In this document: positions 55,936 through 64,000 of the stretch, in pieces | Numbering within the stretch: the stretch's first letter is position 1 | Layout: the number at the start of each line of letters is the position of its first letter | DNA from: Paraburkholderia sprentiae WSM5005 | GTDB lineage: Bacteria; Pseudomonadota; Gammaproteobacteria; Burkholderiales; Burkholderiaceae | Assembly: GCF_001865575.2 (NCBI RefSeq) | Contig: NZ_CP017561.2 | Coordinates: 372,001-436,000, forward strand | Direction: 5' to 3' | DNA length: 64,000 bases | Translations under genes and position numbers: made by a program | Notes under the pieces: model-generated | Databases searched by the model: none | What the model was told of the DNA's origin: nothing | What the model saw: the letters and a program-made list of their open reading frames with translations, nothing else

Positions 55936-56685
55936 ATGGCTGATACAGAATCGTCACGGGCGAGAGGCGTGGACCGCGTCATCGCGATGTTCAGGCAATT
56001 GCATATTGCCCAACGCCCACTGACGATGCGCGAGTTAATCGAGGCAACCGGCGCACCGCGTTCGAGCATTTACGAGCTGGTTGCGATTCTCGCGGAGGTG
56101 GGCTGGCTCGAAACGGCTGCGGATGGGAGCGTGTTCTTCGGACGCGAGATGCACTACTACGGGTCCGACTATGCAACGCACAACGATCTGATCAGCCGCG
56201 CGCATCAATCCATTCTCGCATTGGTGAGGAAGTACGACGAGACCACGCAGCTGTGCATGCTGGAAGGCAACAAGTACACGGTCGTGTTGTCCGAGAACAG
56301 TGCCCGGCCATTCAACATCAGTTCGGACATCGGCGTGAGAGTGCCGATTCCATGGACCGCCACCGGACGTCTGCTGCTAGGTCACCTGAACGCCGACGAG
56401 ATTCGCGCGCTCATTCCGGCCGAAGATTTCATCCTCGACAACGGCGTGAAGATCGAATTCGACGACTTCCTGAAGGATGTGCAGGGCGCCAAAGAACAGG
56501 GCTATTGCTGCACCGAAGGACTCTCGAATGCGTTCAGGCTTTGCATGGCCGCGCCGATTCGCGATCGCGCCGGCCTGCCGATCGCAGCGCTGTGTTTCAT
56601 GACCGGCCGCGACACGAGTCCGGACAGACGCGGCGCGATGCTCGACGATCTTTTGCAGTCCGCGAAGGCACTCTCGCAGAGATAG
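55936..56685 (+). CDS. IclR family transcriptional regulator
   Basis: A 249-residue regulator with an N-terminal winged helix (about residues 5-75; LTMRELIEATGAPRSSIYELVAIL) and a GAF-like effector domain (about 85-245; VPIPWTATGRLLLGHL). IclR proteins often control catabolic or transport operons nearby, here the amino-acid importer. The gene lies 97 bp after the ATPase on the same strand and may be cotranscribed. It ends nine bases before the convergent YgjP-like gene. Confidence 0.92.
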   Translation: MADTESSRARGVDRVIAMFRQLHIAQRPLTMRELIEATGAPRSSIYELVAILAEVGWLETAADGSVFFGREMHYYGSDYATHNDLISRAHQSILALVRKYDETTQLCMLEGNKYTVVLSENSARPFNISSDIGVRVPIPWTATGRLLLGHLNADEIRALIPAEDFILDNGVKIEFDDFLKDVQGAKEQGYCCTEGLSNAFRLCMAAPIRDRAGLPIAALCFMTGRDTSPDRRGAMLDDLLQSAKALSQR

Positions 56686-56694
56686 CGCCCGGCT

Positions 56695-57588
56695 TCAAAG
56701 CGTCGGCAACAACTCCGGCGGATGCGACTTCAGTGTCTGCCGCGCCTCGCGGAATTCCGGAAAAATCGATTCGACCGTCTGCCAGAAACGCGGACTGTGA
56801 TTCATCTCGCGCAGATGTGACAGTTCGTGCGCGACGACGTAATCGATGATCGACAGCGGAAAGTGAATCAGCCGCCAGTTCAGGCGGATCTTGCCGTCGC
56901 TGGAACAACTGCCCCAGCGCGTCGCCGCCGAAGACAACCCATACGCGCGATAGTTGACGCCGAGCTTTTGCGCGTAAATCGCGAGACGCTCGCCGAACAG
57001 CCGCTTCGCTTCGCCTTGCAGCCAGCCCTGTACACGATCCTTGATCTGCTGCGGGTCGGCTTGCGACGGCAGCGGCAATTGCAGCGCGCCATGTTCGGCG
57101 CTGAACGCCAACATGCCTTGCGGCGCGCCGAGCGTCACGCGCACCGGCTGACCGAGGTAAGGCACTTCAGCGCCGTCTTTCCAGTCGATCTTCGGCAGCG
57201 CGCGCTGCTCGACGCGCGTTTGCCATTCGATCAGCTTCGTAAAGATCCAGCGCTGTTTTTCGGTGATCGCGGTTTCGATATCGGCGAGCGTGACCCAGCG
57301 CGGCGCGGTGATCGTGAGACCGCTGCTGTCGATCGCAAAGCCGATCGAGCGGCGGGCGGAACGCTTGAGCGCGTAATGCAGCGTGCGTGAACCGATGGTG
57401 AGACTGCGCAGCTTGCTGCCGTCCGGCGCGAGCCGCGCGGTGGGCGGCAGGGCCGGCGCGGAGCCCGGTGAACCCGGCGCGGAAGGCGAAGGAGACGACG
57501 ACGTCGACCCCGGCTCGGCGAAGAGCGGGAGATCGAGCTGCCGGTTTTCGAGCGCCGCGGCGGGGTGCGGCGTGGGAGACTTCTGCAT
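56695..57588 (-). CDS. YgjP-type M48/WLM-like metal-dependent hydrolase
   Basis: A 297-residue protein with a zinc protease-type motif HELSHLREMNH (H254, E255, H258, H264) near the C-terminus, in the YgjP/DUF45 family. The N-terminal 60 residues are Pro/Ser/Ala-rich and poorly conserved, then WRLIHFPLSIIDYVVAHEL leads into the active site. Whether it is a protease is not known. The start at 57588 is the first ATG; a TTG six codons earlier is possible. It is downstream of plsC on the same strand. Confidence 0.88.
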   Translation of the reverse strand: MQKSPTPHPAAALENRQLDLPLFAEPGSTSSSPSPSAPGSPGSAPALPPTARLAPDGSKLRSLTIGSRTLHYALKRSARRSIGFAIDSSGLTITAPRWVTLADIETAITEKQRWIFTKLIEWQTRVEQRALPKIDWKDGAEVPYLGQPVRVTLGAPQGMLAFSAEHGALQLPLPSQADPQQIKDRVQGWLQGEAKRLFGERLAIYAQKLGVNYRAYGLSSAATRWGSCSSDGKIRLNWRLIHFPLSIIDYVVAHELSHLREMNHSPRFWQTVESIFPEFREARQTLKSHPPELLPTL

Positions 57589-57636
57589 CGGCTTCGCTTC
57601 GCGCAATACGCCTTCGGGCTTCGAGGGCGTGGCGCG

Positions 57637-58395
57637 TCAGATGGGAGCAGCGGCGGAACCGTTGGCCGCCGCGCTGTAGGCAGTCGGATCGATGCGGCGC
57701 ATTTCGGCTTCGATCCACTGTTCGACGCGCGTGTTCACTTCGTCGGGCGTGAGCCCCGTCGTGTCGATCGGCTTGCCAATCGACACCGTGACTATACCCG
57801 GATATTTAAGAAACGAGTTGCGCGGCCACACGCGACCCGCGTTGTGCGCGATCGGCACGACGGGCGCACCGGTCGCGATCGCGAAGCGCGCGCCGCCGGT
57901 CTTGTACTTGCCCTGCTTGCCGGTCGGCGTGCGCGTGCCTTCCGGAAACATGATGACCCATGCGCCTTCGGCCATGCGGGCCTTGCCCTGGTTCGTGACC
58001 GATACGAACGCGTATTTGCCTGCCTTGCGGTTGATGTGAACCATCTTCAGCATGCCGAGCGCCCAGCCGAAGAACGGCACATACAAAAGCTCGCGCTTGA
58101 ACACGTAGCACAGCGGGCGCGGCATGATCGCCGGAAACGCGAGCGTTTCCCACGCCGACTGATGCTTCGACAGCAGCACGGCCGGCCCGTTGGGCAGGTT
58201 CTCGAAACCTTCGATACGGTAGCGGATGCCATTGAGGTAGCGCACGGCCCACAGCGTGAGGCGACACCAGCCGGCCGCCATCCAGTAGCGGTTTTCCGCG
58301 CGCAGGAACGGGAATGCGATGAAGCACGCGGTCGCGTACGGCACCGTGACCACAACGAAATAGATCAGCAGCAGCAGGGAGCGGATAAAGCGCAT
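57637..58395 (-). CDS. plsC: 1-acyl-sn-glycerol-3-phosphate acyltransferase (PlsC-like)
   Basis: A 252-residue inner-membrane acyltransferase that makes phosphatidic acid. The N-terminal hydrophobic helix is at about residues 5-30. The catalytic motif is SKHQSAWETL, with H78 and E83, that is HX4E rather than the common HX4D. Motif III is MFPEGTRTPTG. This subtype is known from related genomes in my memory, so activity is still expected. It lies 41 bp downstream of gmhB. Confidence 0.9.
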   Translation of the reverse strand: MRFIRSLLLLIYFVVVTVPYATACFIAFPFLRAENRYWMAAGWCRLTLWAVRYLNGIRYRIEGFENLPNGPAVLLSKHQSAWETLAFPAIMPRPLCYVFKRELLYVPFFGWALGMLKMVHINRKAGKYAFVSVTNQGKARMAEGAWVIMFPEGTRTPTGKQGKYKTGGARFAIATGAPVVPIAHNAGRVWPRNSFLKYPGIVTVSIGKPIDTTGLTPDEVNTRVEQWIEAEMRRIDPTAYSAAANGSAAAPI

Positions 58396-58436
58396 CGGCG
58401 TGGTCGGTGAGGGTTGGGAGCGCGCGGTGCGCGCGT

Positions 58437-58991
58437 TTATTCCTGAACGTCGGCGAGAAAGTCGAGCGCGAACGCGCGCAGGTCGTCGTGAACGATCGTG
58501 CCTTCGGGCAGGCCGCCCGCGGCGAGGGTCTTGCGGCCCTTGCCGGTCAACACCAGATGCACCGGGTGACCGAGCGCGGCGCCCGCTTGCAGATCGCGCA
58601 GCGAATCGCCGACCGTCGGCGTATGCGCCGGATCGATCTCGAAACGCTCGGTGATCATCTTCAGCATGCCGGGTTTCGGTTTACGGCATTCGCAGTGATC
58701 TTCCGCCGTATGCGGGCAGAAGAACACCGCTTCGATGCGCGCGCCGACCGCTGCCGCCATCCGGTGCATCTTGAGATGCATCGCGTTCAACGCGTCCATG
58801 TCGAATAGGCCGCGACCGATGCCTGACTGGTTCGTCGCGATCGCGACGCGATAGCCCGCCTGGTTCAGGCGCGCGATCGCTTCCAGCGCGCCTGGCAGCG
58901 CGACCCATTCGTCGGGCGACTTGATGAACGCGTCGGAGTCGGCGTTGATCACGCCGTCGCGGTCGAGGATCACCACTTTCTTGATCGGCAT
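58437..58991 (-). CDS. gmhB: D-glycero-beta-D-manno-heptose 1,7-bisphosphate 7-phosphatase GmhB
   Basis: A 184-residue HAD phosphatase for ADP-heptose synthesis and LPS inner core. The nucleophile motif is ILDRDGVIN (D10, D12). The zinc-binding segment FFCPHTAEDHCECRKPKPGM and the HAD lysine in RKPKPG are intact, and GDSLRDLQAGAALG supplies the last acidic motif. It starts 10 bp after the glyS stop and precedes plsC, joining translation, lipid and LPS genes in one run. Confidence 0.94.
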   Translation of the reverse strand: MPIKKVVILDRDGVINADSDAFIKSPDEWVALPGALEAIARLNQAGYRVAIATNQSGIGRGLFDMDALNAMHLKMHRMAAAVGARIEAVFFCPHTAEDHCECRKPKPGMLKMITERFEIDPAHTPTVGDSLRDLQAGAALGHPVHLVLTGKGRKTLAAGGLPEGTIVHDDLRAFALDFLADVQE

Positions 58992-59001
58992 GGCGCGGTG
59001 C

Positions 59002-61101
59002 TCAGGCGGCGAGTCGGGAAATATCGGCGACGCAGTTCATCTGCTGATGCAGAGCGCCGAGCAGAGCCAGGCGGTTCGCGCGCAACGCCGGGTCTTCGGC
59101 GTTGACCATCACGTCATTGAAGAACTTATCGACCGGCTCGCGCAGCGCGGCCAGTGCCGTCAGCGCGCCGGTGTAGTCGCGCACGGCCAGTTGCGATTGC
59201 ACGCGCGGCGTCACCTGTTCGAGCTGCGCGTTGAGCGCCTGCTCCGCTGCTTCGGTGAGCAATCCGGGCTGCACGCCGCCGTTCGTCACGCCTTCCGACT
59301 TCTTCAGGATGTTCGAGATACGCTTATTGGCCGCCGCTAGCGATGCGGCTTCCGCGAGCGACGCGAATTCGCGCACCGCATCGAGGCGCGCGACGATGTC
59401 GTCGAGCCGCGTCGGGTTCAGCGCGAGCACCGCGTCGATTTCGCCGGCTGCATAGCCGCGTTCACGCAGCAGGCCGCGCAGGCGATCCATGCTGAACACG
59501 TAGATCGCGTCGGTCGAATCGGCCACGTTCGGCACGCTGGCGAATTGCGCATAAGCGGCGCGCAGCAGCTCGACGAAGTCGACGTTCAACTGCTTCTCGA
59601 CCAGAATGCGCAGCACGCCGAGCGCATGACGGCGCAGCGCGAACGGGTCTTTCTCGCCGGTGGGCTGCAGGCCGATGCCCCAGATGCCGACCAGCGTTTC
59701 GAGCTTGTCCGCGAGCGCGACGACGGTGCCGGTCGCGGTGGTGGGCAAAGCGTCGCCGGAGAAGCGCGGCAGGTAGTGTTCCGAACACGCCAGCGCCACT
59801 TCTTCCGGCTCGCCGTCGTGGCGCGCGTAGTACGTGCCCATCGTGCCTTGCAGCTCGGGGAATTCGCCGACCATGTCGGTGATCAGGTCGGCCTTCGCGA
59901 GGCGCGCGGCGCGCTTGGCCAGCGCGACGTCGGCGCCGGTCAGTGTCGCGATCGCGCCGGCCAGTCCTTCGAGCCGCTCCACGCGTTGCAGCGCCGAGCC
60001 GAGCTTGTTGTGATAGACCACGTTCGCGAGCAGCGGCACGCGAGCCGCGAGCGGCTTCTTCTTGTCCTGCGTGAAGAAGAACTTCGCGTCGGCGAGGCGC
60101 GGGCGCACCACGCGCTCATTGCCTTCGACGATCTCGACCGGCGTCGCCGTCTCGATGTTCGAGACGATCAGAAAGCGCGAGCGCAGCTTGCCGTTCGCAT
60201 CGGTCAGCGCGAAGTACTTCTGATTCGTCTGCATCGTCAGGATCAGGCATTCCTGCGGCACTTGCAGGAATTCGTCCTCAAAGCGGCACGCATAGACGAC
60301 CGGCCATTCGACCAGCGATGTGACCTCGTCGAGCAGCGCTTCGGGCATCACGACCTCGTCTTCACCGGCCTGCTCGAGCAGTTGCGAGCGGATCGCTTGC
60401 TTGCGCTTCGCGAAGCTCGCGATCACGCGGCCCTTGTGTTCGAGCGTTTCGGCATACGACTGCGCGTGCTGGATCTGCACGAAGCCTTCGGACAGGAAGC
60501 GGTGGCCGAGCGTGGTGTCGTCGGCGTCGATGCCGAGCGCGCTCACCGGCACGATCTCTTCGCCGTGCAACGCGGTCAGCCGATGCGCCGGGCGCACGAA
60601 CTGCACGCTCGAACCGTCCGGACGCTGATAGGTCATCGGCTTTGCGATCGGCAGCTTCGCGAGCGTCTCGTCGAGCGCGCCTTGCAGGCCATCGGCGAGC
60701 GTCGCGCCCGGGGCCGCGTAGCGCAGGAAGAACGCTTCGGCCTTGCCGTCCGGCGCGCGTTCGAGCTCGCTCACGGTGAAGTCGGGGAAGCCGAGCGCGG
60801 CGAGCTTCTTCGCGAGCGGCGCGGTGGGCTGGCCGTCTTTGTCGAGCGCGACGGACACGGGCAACACTTTTTCGCGCACGTGTTTTTCCGGCGCGAGCGC
60901 GCGCACGTTGTGAATCGTCACCGCGAGGCGACGCGGCGTCGCAAATCGTTCGAACGACGGCTCGCCGTCGATCAGGTCGCGCGCCGCGAGGCGCTGCGCA
61001 ATGCCTTCGGCAAAGGCGTCGCCGAGACGCGCGAGCGCCTTCGGCGGCAGTTCTTCGGTCAGCAGCTCGACGAGCAGGGTTGCGGGTTGAGATTGAGTCA
61101 T
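59002..61101 (-). CDS. glyS: glycine--tRNA ligase beta subunit
   Basis: A 699-residue beta subunit of the tetrameric bacterial GlyRS. It opens with [15 protein letters not shown], and has the HD-like region and DALR-type anticodon-binding C-terminus ([10 protein letters not shown] near residue 540, [19 protein letters not shown] at the end). A large plus-strand ORF lies opposite but is a shadow. It starts 15 bp after the glyQ stop. Confidence 0.97.
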   Translation of the reverse strand: MTQSQPATLLVELLTEELPPKALARLGDAFAEGIAQRLAARDLIDGEPSFERFATPRRLAVTIHNVRALAPEKHVREKVLPVSVALDKDGQPTAPLAKKLAALGFPDFTVSELERAPDGKAEAFFLRYAAPGATLADGLQGALDETLAKLPIAKPMTYQRPDGSSVQFVRPAHRLTALHGEEIVPVSALGIDADDTTLGHRFLSEGFVQIQHAQSYAETLEHKGRVIASFAKRKQAIRSQLLEQAGEDEVVMPEALLDEVTSLVEWPVVYACRFEDEFLQVPQECLILTMQTNQKYFALTDANGKLRSRFLIVSNIETATPVEIVEGNERVVRPRLADAKFFFTQDKKKPLAARVPLLANVVYHNKLGSALQRVERLEGLAGAIATLTGADVALAKRAARLAKADLITDMVGEFPELQGTMGTYYARHDGEPEEVALACSEHYLPRFSGDALPTTATGTVVALADKLETLVGIWGIGLQPTGEKDPFALRRHALGVLRILVEKQLNVDFVELLRAAYAQFASVPNVADSTDAIYVFSMDRLRGLLRERGYAAGEIDAVLALNPTRLDDIVARLDAVREFASLAEAASLAAANKRISNILKKSEGVTNGGVQPGLLTEAAEQALNAQLEQVTPRVQSQLAVRDYTGALTALAALREPVDKFFNDVMVNAEDPALRANRLALLGALHQQMNCVADISRLAA

Positions 61102-61116
61102 TGGTTGAAGTTCTCG

Positions 61117-62124
61117 TCAGTCCTGATCGATCTTGCGTTCGACTTTCAGCGGCGGCGCCCACGCGGGCATCGCGGCTTCCTGCGCGTCGGTCGTGAGGCC
61201 GGGCACGCCGTGCACCGGATTGCCGAGCATCGGGAAGCCGAGCTTTTCGCGCGAGTCGTAATAGGCCTGCGCGACCAGACGCGACAGCGCGCGAATCCGG
61301 CCGATGTACGCCGCGCGTTCGGTGACCGAAATCGCGCCGCGCGCGTCGAGCAGGTTGAACGTGTGGCCGGCCTTCAGCACGAGTTCATAGGCGGGCAGCG
61401 CGATCTGCGCATCGATCATGCGCTTCGCTTCCGCTTCGTAGCTGTTGAAGAAGGTGAACAACAGATCGACGTTCGCGTGCTCGAAGTTATACGTGGACTG
61501 CTCGACCTCGTTCTGGTGATACACGTCGCCGTAGGTCAGGCGGCGCAGTTCGGGGCCGTTCGGGCCTTGTTCTTCCCACTCGGTCCAGACGAGGTCGTAG
61601 ACGTTCTCGACCTTCTGCAGATACATCGCGAGGCGCTCGAGACCGTAGGTGATTTCGCCGAGCACCGGCTTGCAGTCGAGACCGCCGACCTGCTGGAAGT
61701 ACGTGAACTGCGTCACTTCCATGCCGTTGAGCCACACTTCCCAGCCGAGACCCCACGCACCGAGCGTCGGATTTTCCCAGTCGTCCTCGACGAAACGCAC
61801 GTCGTTCTGCTTCAGGTCGAAGCCGAGCGCTTCGAGCGAGCCGAGGTACAGGTCGAGAATGTTTTCCGGTGCGGGCTTGAGCACCACCTGGTACTGGTAG
61901 TAGTGCTGCAGACGGTTCGGGTTCTCGCCGTAGCGGCCGTCCTTCGGGCGGCGCGACGGCTGCACGTAGGCGGCGCGCCACGGCTCGGGGCCGATTGCGC
62001 GCAGGAACGTGTGGACGTGGGAGGTGCCCGCGCCGACTTCCATGTCGATCGGCTGGAGCAACGCGCAGCCCTGCTTGTCCCAGTAGGACTGCAAGGTCAG
62101 GATGATTTGCTGAAACGTGAGCAT
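61117..62124 (-). CDS. glyQ: glycine--tRNA ligase alpha subunit
   Basis: A 335-residue class II catalytic subunit. [18 protein letters not shown] and [20 protein letters not shown] open the protein; the tail is a C-terminal extension [12 protein letters not shown]. The start at 62124 (MLTFQQI) is preceded by AAAGG six bases upstream, better than an ATG six codons earlier. A minus-strand TAAAAT (62205-62210) is the probable -10. glyS, gmhB, plsC and the YgjP gene follow, likely as one operon. Confidence 0.97.
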   Translation of the reverse strand: MLTFQQIILTLQSYWDKQGCALLQPIDMEVGAGTSHVHTFLRAIGPEPWRAAYVQPSRRPKDGRYGENPNRLQHYYQYQVVLKPAPENILDLYLGSLEALGFDLKQNDVRFVEDDWENPTLGAWGLGWEVWLNGMEVTQFTYFQQVGGLDCKPVLGEITYGLERLAMYLQKVENVYDLVWTEWEEQGPNGPELRRLTYGDVYHQNEVEQSTYNFEHANVDLLFTFFNSYEAEAKRMIDAQIALPAYELVLKAGHTFNLLDARGAISVTERAAYIGRIRALSRLVAQAYYDSREKLGFPMLGNPVHGVPGLTTDAQEAAMPAWAPPLKVERKIDQD

Positions 62125-62204
62125 GAAGTGCCTTTCGGGCATGGGGCCGTGCCGCGTGCGCCTAAGCGCGCGAGGGGGCCGTGGAGCGAAGTGCTAAACC
62201 CGAG

Positions 62205-62258
62205 ATTTTAACGGAAAGGAAGGTGCGCGGCCCGTTTTGCGGGCCAGACGGGCCGCGC
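62205..62258 (-). terminator. hairpin and -10 element between the glutamate-synthase-like gene and glyQ
   Basis: GCGCGGCCCG (62225-62234) and CGGGCCGCGC (62249-62258) form a perfect 10-bp stem with a 14-base loop, 46 bases after the stop of the upstream minus-strand gene. The tail is pyrimidine-rich (CTTCCTTTCC) but lacks a clear T-run. Immediately beyond on the minus strand, TAAAAT (62205-62210) is a good -10 for glyQ. On the plus strand a second hairpin with TTTTTT (62265-62270) overlaps it. Confidence 0.5.
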
Positions 62259-62304
62259 TGCGGCTTTTTTGGCGACGGGCGGCGCAGCAAGGCTCCGCGC
62301 GCGC

Positions 62305-63915
62305 TCAGCTCGCCGCCAACTCCGCCTTCGGCGAGAACGAATCGCTTTGCGCGATCGGCCAGTAGGTCTCGAACAACGTATAGCGATAGTTACCGTTGAG
62401 CAGATCGTTCGGTTCGAGATACTTGAGCAGATCGGACATCAGCCGCACCTCATGCGACGAGACGCGCCGCACGATGTGATGCGCGCGCAGTTCCGCCGGA
62501 TGCCGGAGCCCGGCGGCCTGGATGATTTCCTGTAGCGCGTGCAGCGTGTTGTGGTGGAAGTTGAACACGCGATCGGCCTTGTCGGGCACGACGAGCGCGC
62601 GCTGGCGCACCGGATCCTGGGTCGCGACGCCGGTCGGGCAACGGCCGGTGTGGCAGGTCTGCGCCTGGATGCAGCCGACCGCGAACATGAAGCCGCGCGC
62701 TGCGTTGACCCAATCCGCGCCGATCGCGAGCGTCTTCGCGATATCGAACGCGGTGATCATCTTGCCGCTCGCGCCGATGCGGATGCGCTGGCGCAGACCG
62801 ATGCCGACCAGCGTGTTGTGCACGAGCAGCAGCCCTTCCTGCAACGGCACGCCGACGTGATCGGTGAATTCGAGCGGCGCCGCGCCGGTGCCGCCTTCCG
62901 CGCCGTCGACGACGATGAAGTCCGGCAGGATGCCCGTTTCCAGCATCGCCTTCGCGATCCCGAAAAATTCCCATGGATGCCCGATGCACAGCTTGAAGCC
63001 AGTCGGTTTGCCGCCCGACAGCGTGCGCAGCCGCTCGACGAATTCGAGCAGCTCGCGCGGCGTCGAGAACTCGGAGTGCGTCGCCGGAGAAATGCAGTCG
63101 CGGCCCATCGGCACGCCGCGCGTCTCGGCGATTTCGGGCGTGATCTTCGCGGCCGGCAGCACGCCGCCGTGGCCGGGCTTCGCGCCTTGCGACAGCTTCA
63201 CCTCGATCATCTTCACCTGCGGTTCGGCGGCCTGCCTGGCGAATTTTTGGGCGTTGAAGGTGCCGTCGTCGTTACGGCATCCGAAGTAGCCGGAGGCGAT
63301 CTCCCAGATGATGTCGCCGCCATGTTCGCGGTGATATGTCGACATCGAGCCTTCGCCGGTGTCGTGCGCGAAGTTGCCTTTCTTCGCGCCGAGATTCAGC
63401 GCCATGATCGCGTTGGCCGACAACGAGCCGAAGCTCATCGCCGATACGTTGAAGATCGACATCGAATAGGGCTGCGCGCGATCCGCTCCGACGACGATGC
63501 GAAAGTCGTGACCGTCGAGCGTGGTCGGCGCGAGCGAGTGGCTGATCCATTCGTGCGCGACCGCCTTCACGTCGATCCGCGTGCCGTACGGCCGGCTGTC
63601 GACGTCGTTCTTCGCGCGCTGATAGACGATGCTGCGTTGCGCACGCGAGAACGGCTTCTCGTCGGTATCGTCTTCGACGAAATACTGACGGATCTCGGGG
63701 CGGATGAATTCGAAAACGAAACGCAGGTGGCCCCACAGCGGGTAGTTGCGCAGGATCGCGTGGCGTTGCTGGGTCAGGTCGAACACGCCGAGTGCGACGA
63801 GCGCGGCCGGCACGATGATCCAGAACCACGACAGGCGATGCGTCGCGGCGAGCGCGGCACATCCCGCGGTGAGCGCGATTGCGCACCAGATGGCCAGATA
63901 GCGTCGAGAAAACAT
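62305..63915 (-). CDS. FMN-binding glutamate synthase-like protein, membrane-anchored
   Basis: A 536-residue protein with two N-terminal hydrophobic segments (about residues 6-24 and 29-46) and then the FMN/Glu_synthase domain of GltB. The FMN barrel shows EGGTGAAPLEF and GADWVNAARGFMFAVG, and the cysteines of the 3Fe-4S site are present in GCIQAQTCHTGRCPTGVATQ (about residues 408-427). The glutaminase domain of GltB is missing, so the enzyme probably uses another amine source or substrate. Its role is unknown. The flanking glyQ gene is on the same strand. Confidence 0.9.
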   Translation of the reverse strand: MFSRRYLAIWCAIALTAGCAALAATHRLSWFWIIVPAALVALGVFDLTQQRHAILRNYPLWGHLRFVFEFIRPEIRQYFVEDDTDEKPFSRAQRSIVYQRAKNDVDSRPYGTRIDVKAVAHEWISHSLAPTTLDGHDFRIVVGADRAQPYSMSIFNVSAMSFGSLSANAIMALNLGAKKGNFAHDTGEGSMSTYHREHGGDIIWEIASGYFGCRNDDGTFNAQKFARQAAEPQVKMIEVKLSQGAKPGHGGVLPAAKITPEIAETRGVPMGRDCISPATHSEFSTPRELLEFVERLRTLSGGKPTGFKLCIGHPWEFFGIAKAMLETGILPDFIVVDGAEGGTGAAPLEFTDHVGVPLQEGLLLVHNTLVGIGLRQRIRIGASGKMITAFDIAKTLAIGADWVNAARGFMFAVGCIQAQTCHTGRCPTGVATQDPVRQRALVVPDKADRVFNFHHNTLHALQEIIQAAGLRHPAELRAHHIVRRVSSHEVRLMSDLLKYLEPNDLLNGNYRYTLFETYWPIAQSDSFSPKAELAAS

Positions 63916-64000
63916 GGGGACTCCAGGGCGGTGAAGATCATTGCGGCGGGAGCGTTTGCGCGGGGGCGCGGGCGGTATCCGTCGCGAAGGAAAACTGGCT

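Noticed and set aside
59545..62211. 888-codon plus-strand ORF opposite glyS and glyQ
   Set aside because: Arg/Ala/Glu/His-rich translation without family features; both minus-strand synthetase genes are certain. It is a GC-bias shadow.
1..64000. tRNA, rRNA, CRISPR, insertion sequence or prophage
   Set aside because: No tRNA-like T-loop/acceptor pairs, spaced identical repeats, transposase or integrase frames were recognised by reading; a covariance-model search would be needed to exclude small RNAs.

Overview
The window looks like chromosome 1 of a Paraburkholderia/Burkholderia-type betaproteobacterium. The sequence is GC-rich with strong GC3 bias, so long antisense shadow ORFs occur behind nearly every gene. 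The gene order (amgK-murU divergent from lptD-surA-pdxA-rsmA; ubiE / Tim44-like / ubiJ-ubiB; glyQ-glyS-gmhB-plsC) is, from memory, the arrangement of that group. I saw no tRNA, rRNA, CRISPR array, insertion sequence or prophage. About 58 protein genes fill more than 90% of the window. It reads as core chromosome with a few accessory catabolic or transport modules.

Left part (1-8.7 kb): the end of a CHRD-domain protein, an HSL-type esterase, an EcsC-family protein, a DHA2 drug exporter with its MarR regulator, and a D-amino-acid module. That module has a zinc/PLP D-serine-dehydratase-like enzyme divergent from an RpiR regulator, N-acyl-D-amino-acid deacylase and RidA. Together they fit a route in which N-acyl-D-amino acids are deacylated, the D-amino acid is deaminated, and the reactive enamine/imine is cleared.

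Middle-left (8.7-27.6 kb): queF, a cN-I-type 5'-nucleotidase and ilvA on the minus strand; a 1368-residue FAD/Fe-S oxidoreductase; a HIT protein, DUF971 and the ubiquinone genes ubiE, ubiJ and ubiB with a Tim44-domain membrane protein between them; then a TPMT-like methyltransferase, FmdB, DUF502, aspS, nudB and clsB.

Centre (27.6-36.6 kb): a TetR-controlled beta-oxidation operon (acyl-CoA dehydrogenase, FadN-type bifunctional enzyme, FadA thiolase) preceded by tandem palindromes that fit the published PsrA operator pattern. A crotonase follows whose residues point to an enoyl-CoA isomerase rather than a hydratase. Next come fdhD and a divergent nitrate-reductase-associated protein gene, whose stop codon lies in the first copy of a seven-unit 14-bp tandem repeat.

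Right part (36.7-64 kb): a membrane PAS-PAS-PAS/LOV-like-GGDEF-EAL protein, GST, hotdog thioesterase, Atm1-type exporter, the MurU/AmgK peptidoglycan-recycling pair, outer-membrane biogenesis genes (lptD, surA) with pdxA and rsmA, an EamA transporter, gloA, a polar amino-acid ABC transporter with an IclR regulator, a YgjP-type metallopeptidase, plsC, gmhB, glyS/glyQ and a membrane-anchored FMN glutamate-synthase-like protein.

I did not find an unmistakable novel multi-gene system. The best leads are the degenerate LOV-like domain in the c-di-GMP enzyme, the 14-bp repeat array, the apparent re-assignment of the crotonase, the TetR operator, the leader terminator before ubiJ and the candidate operator pairs.
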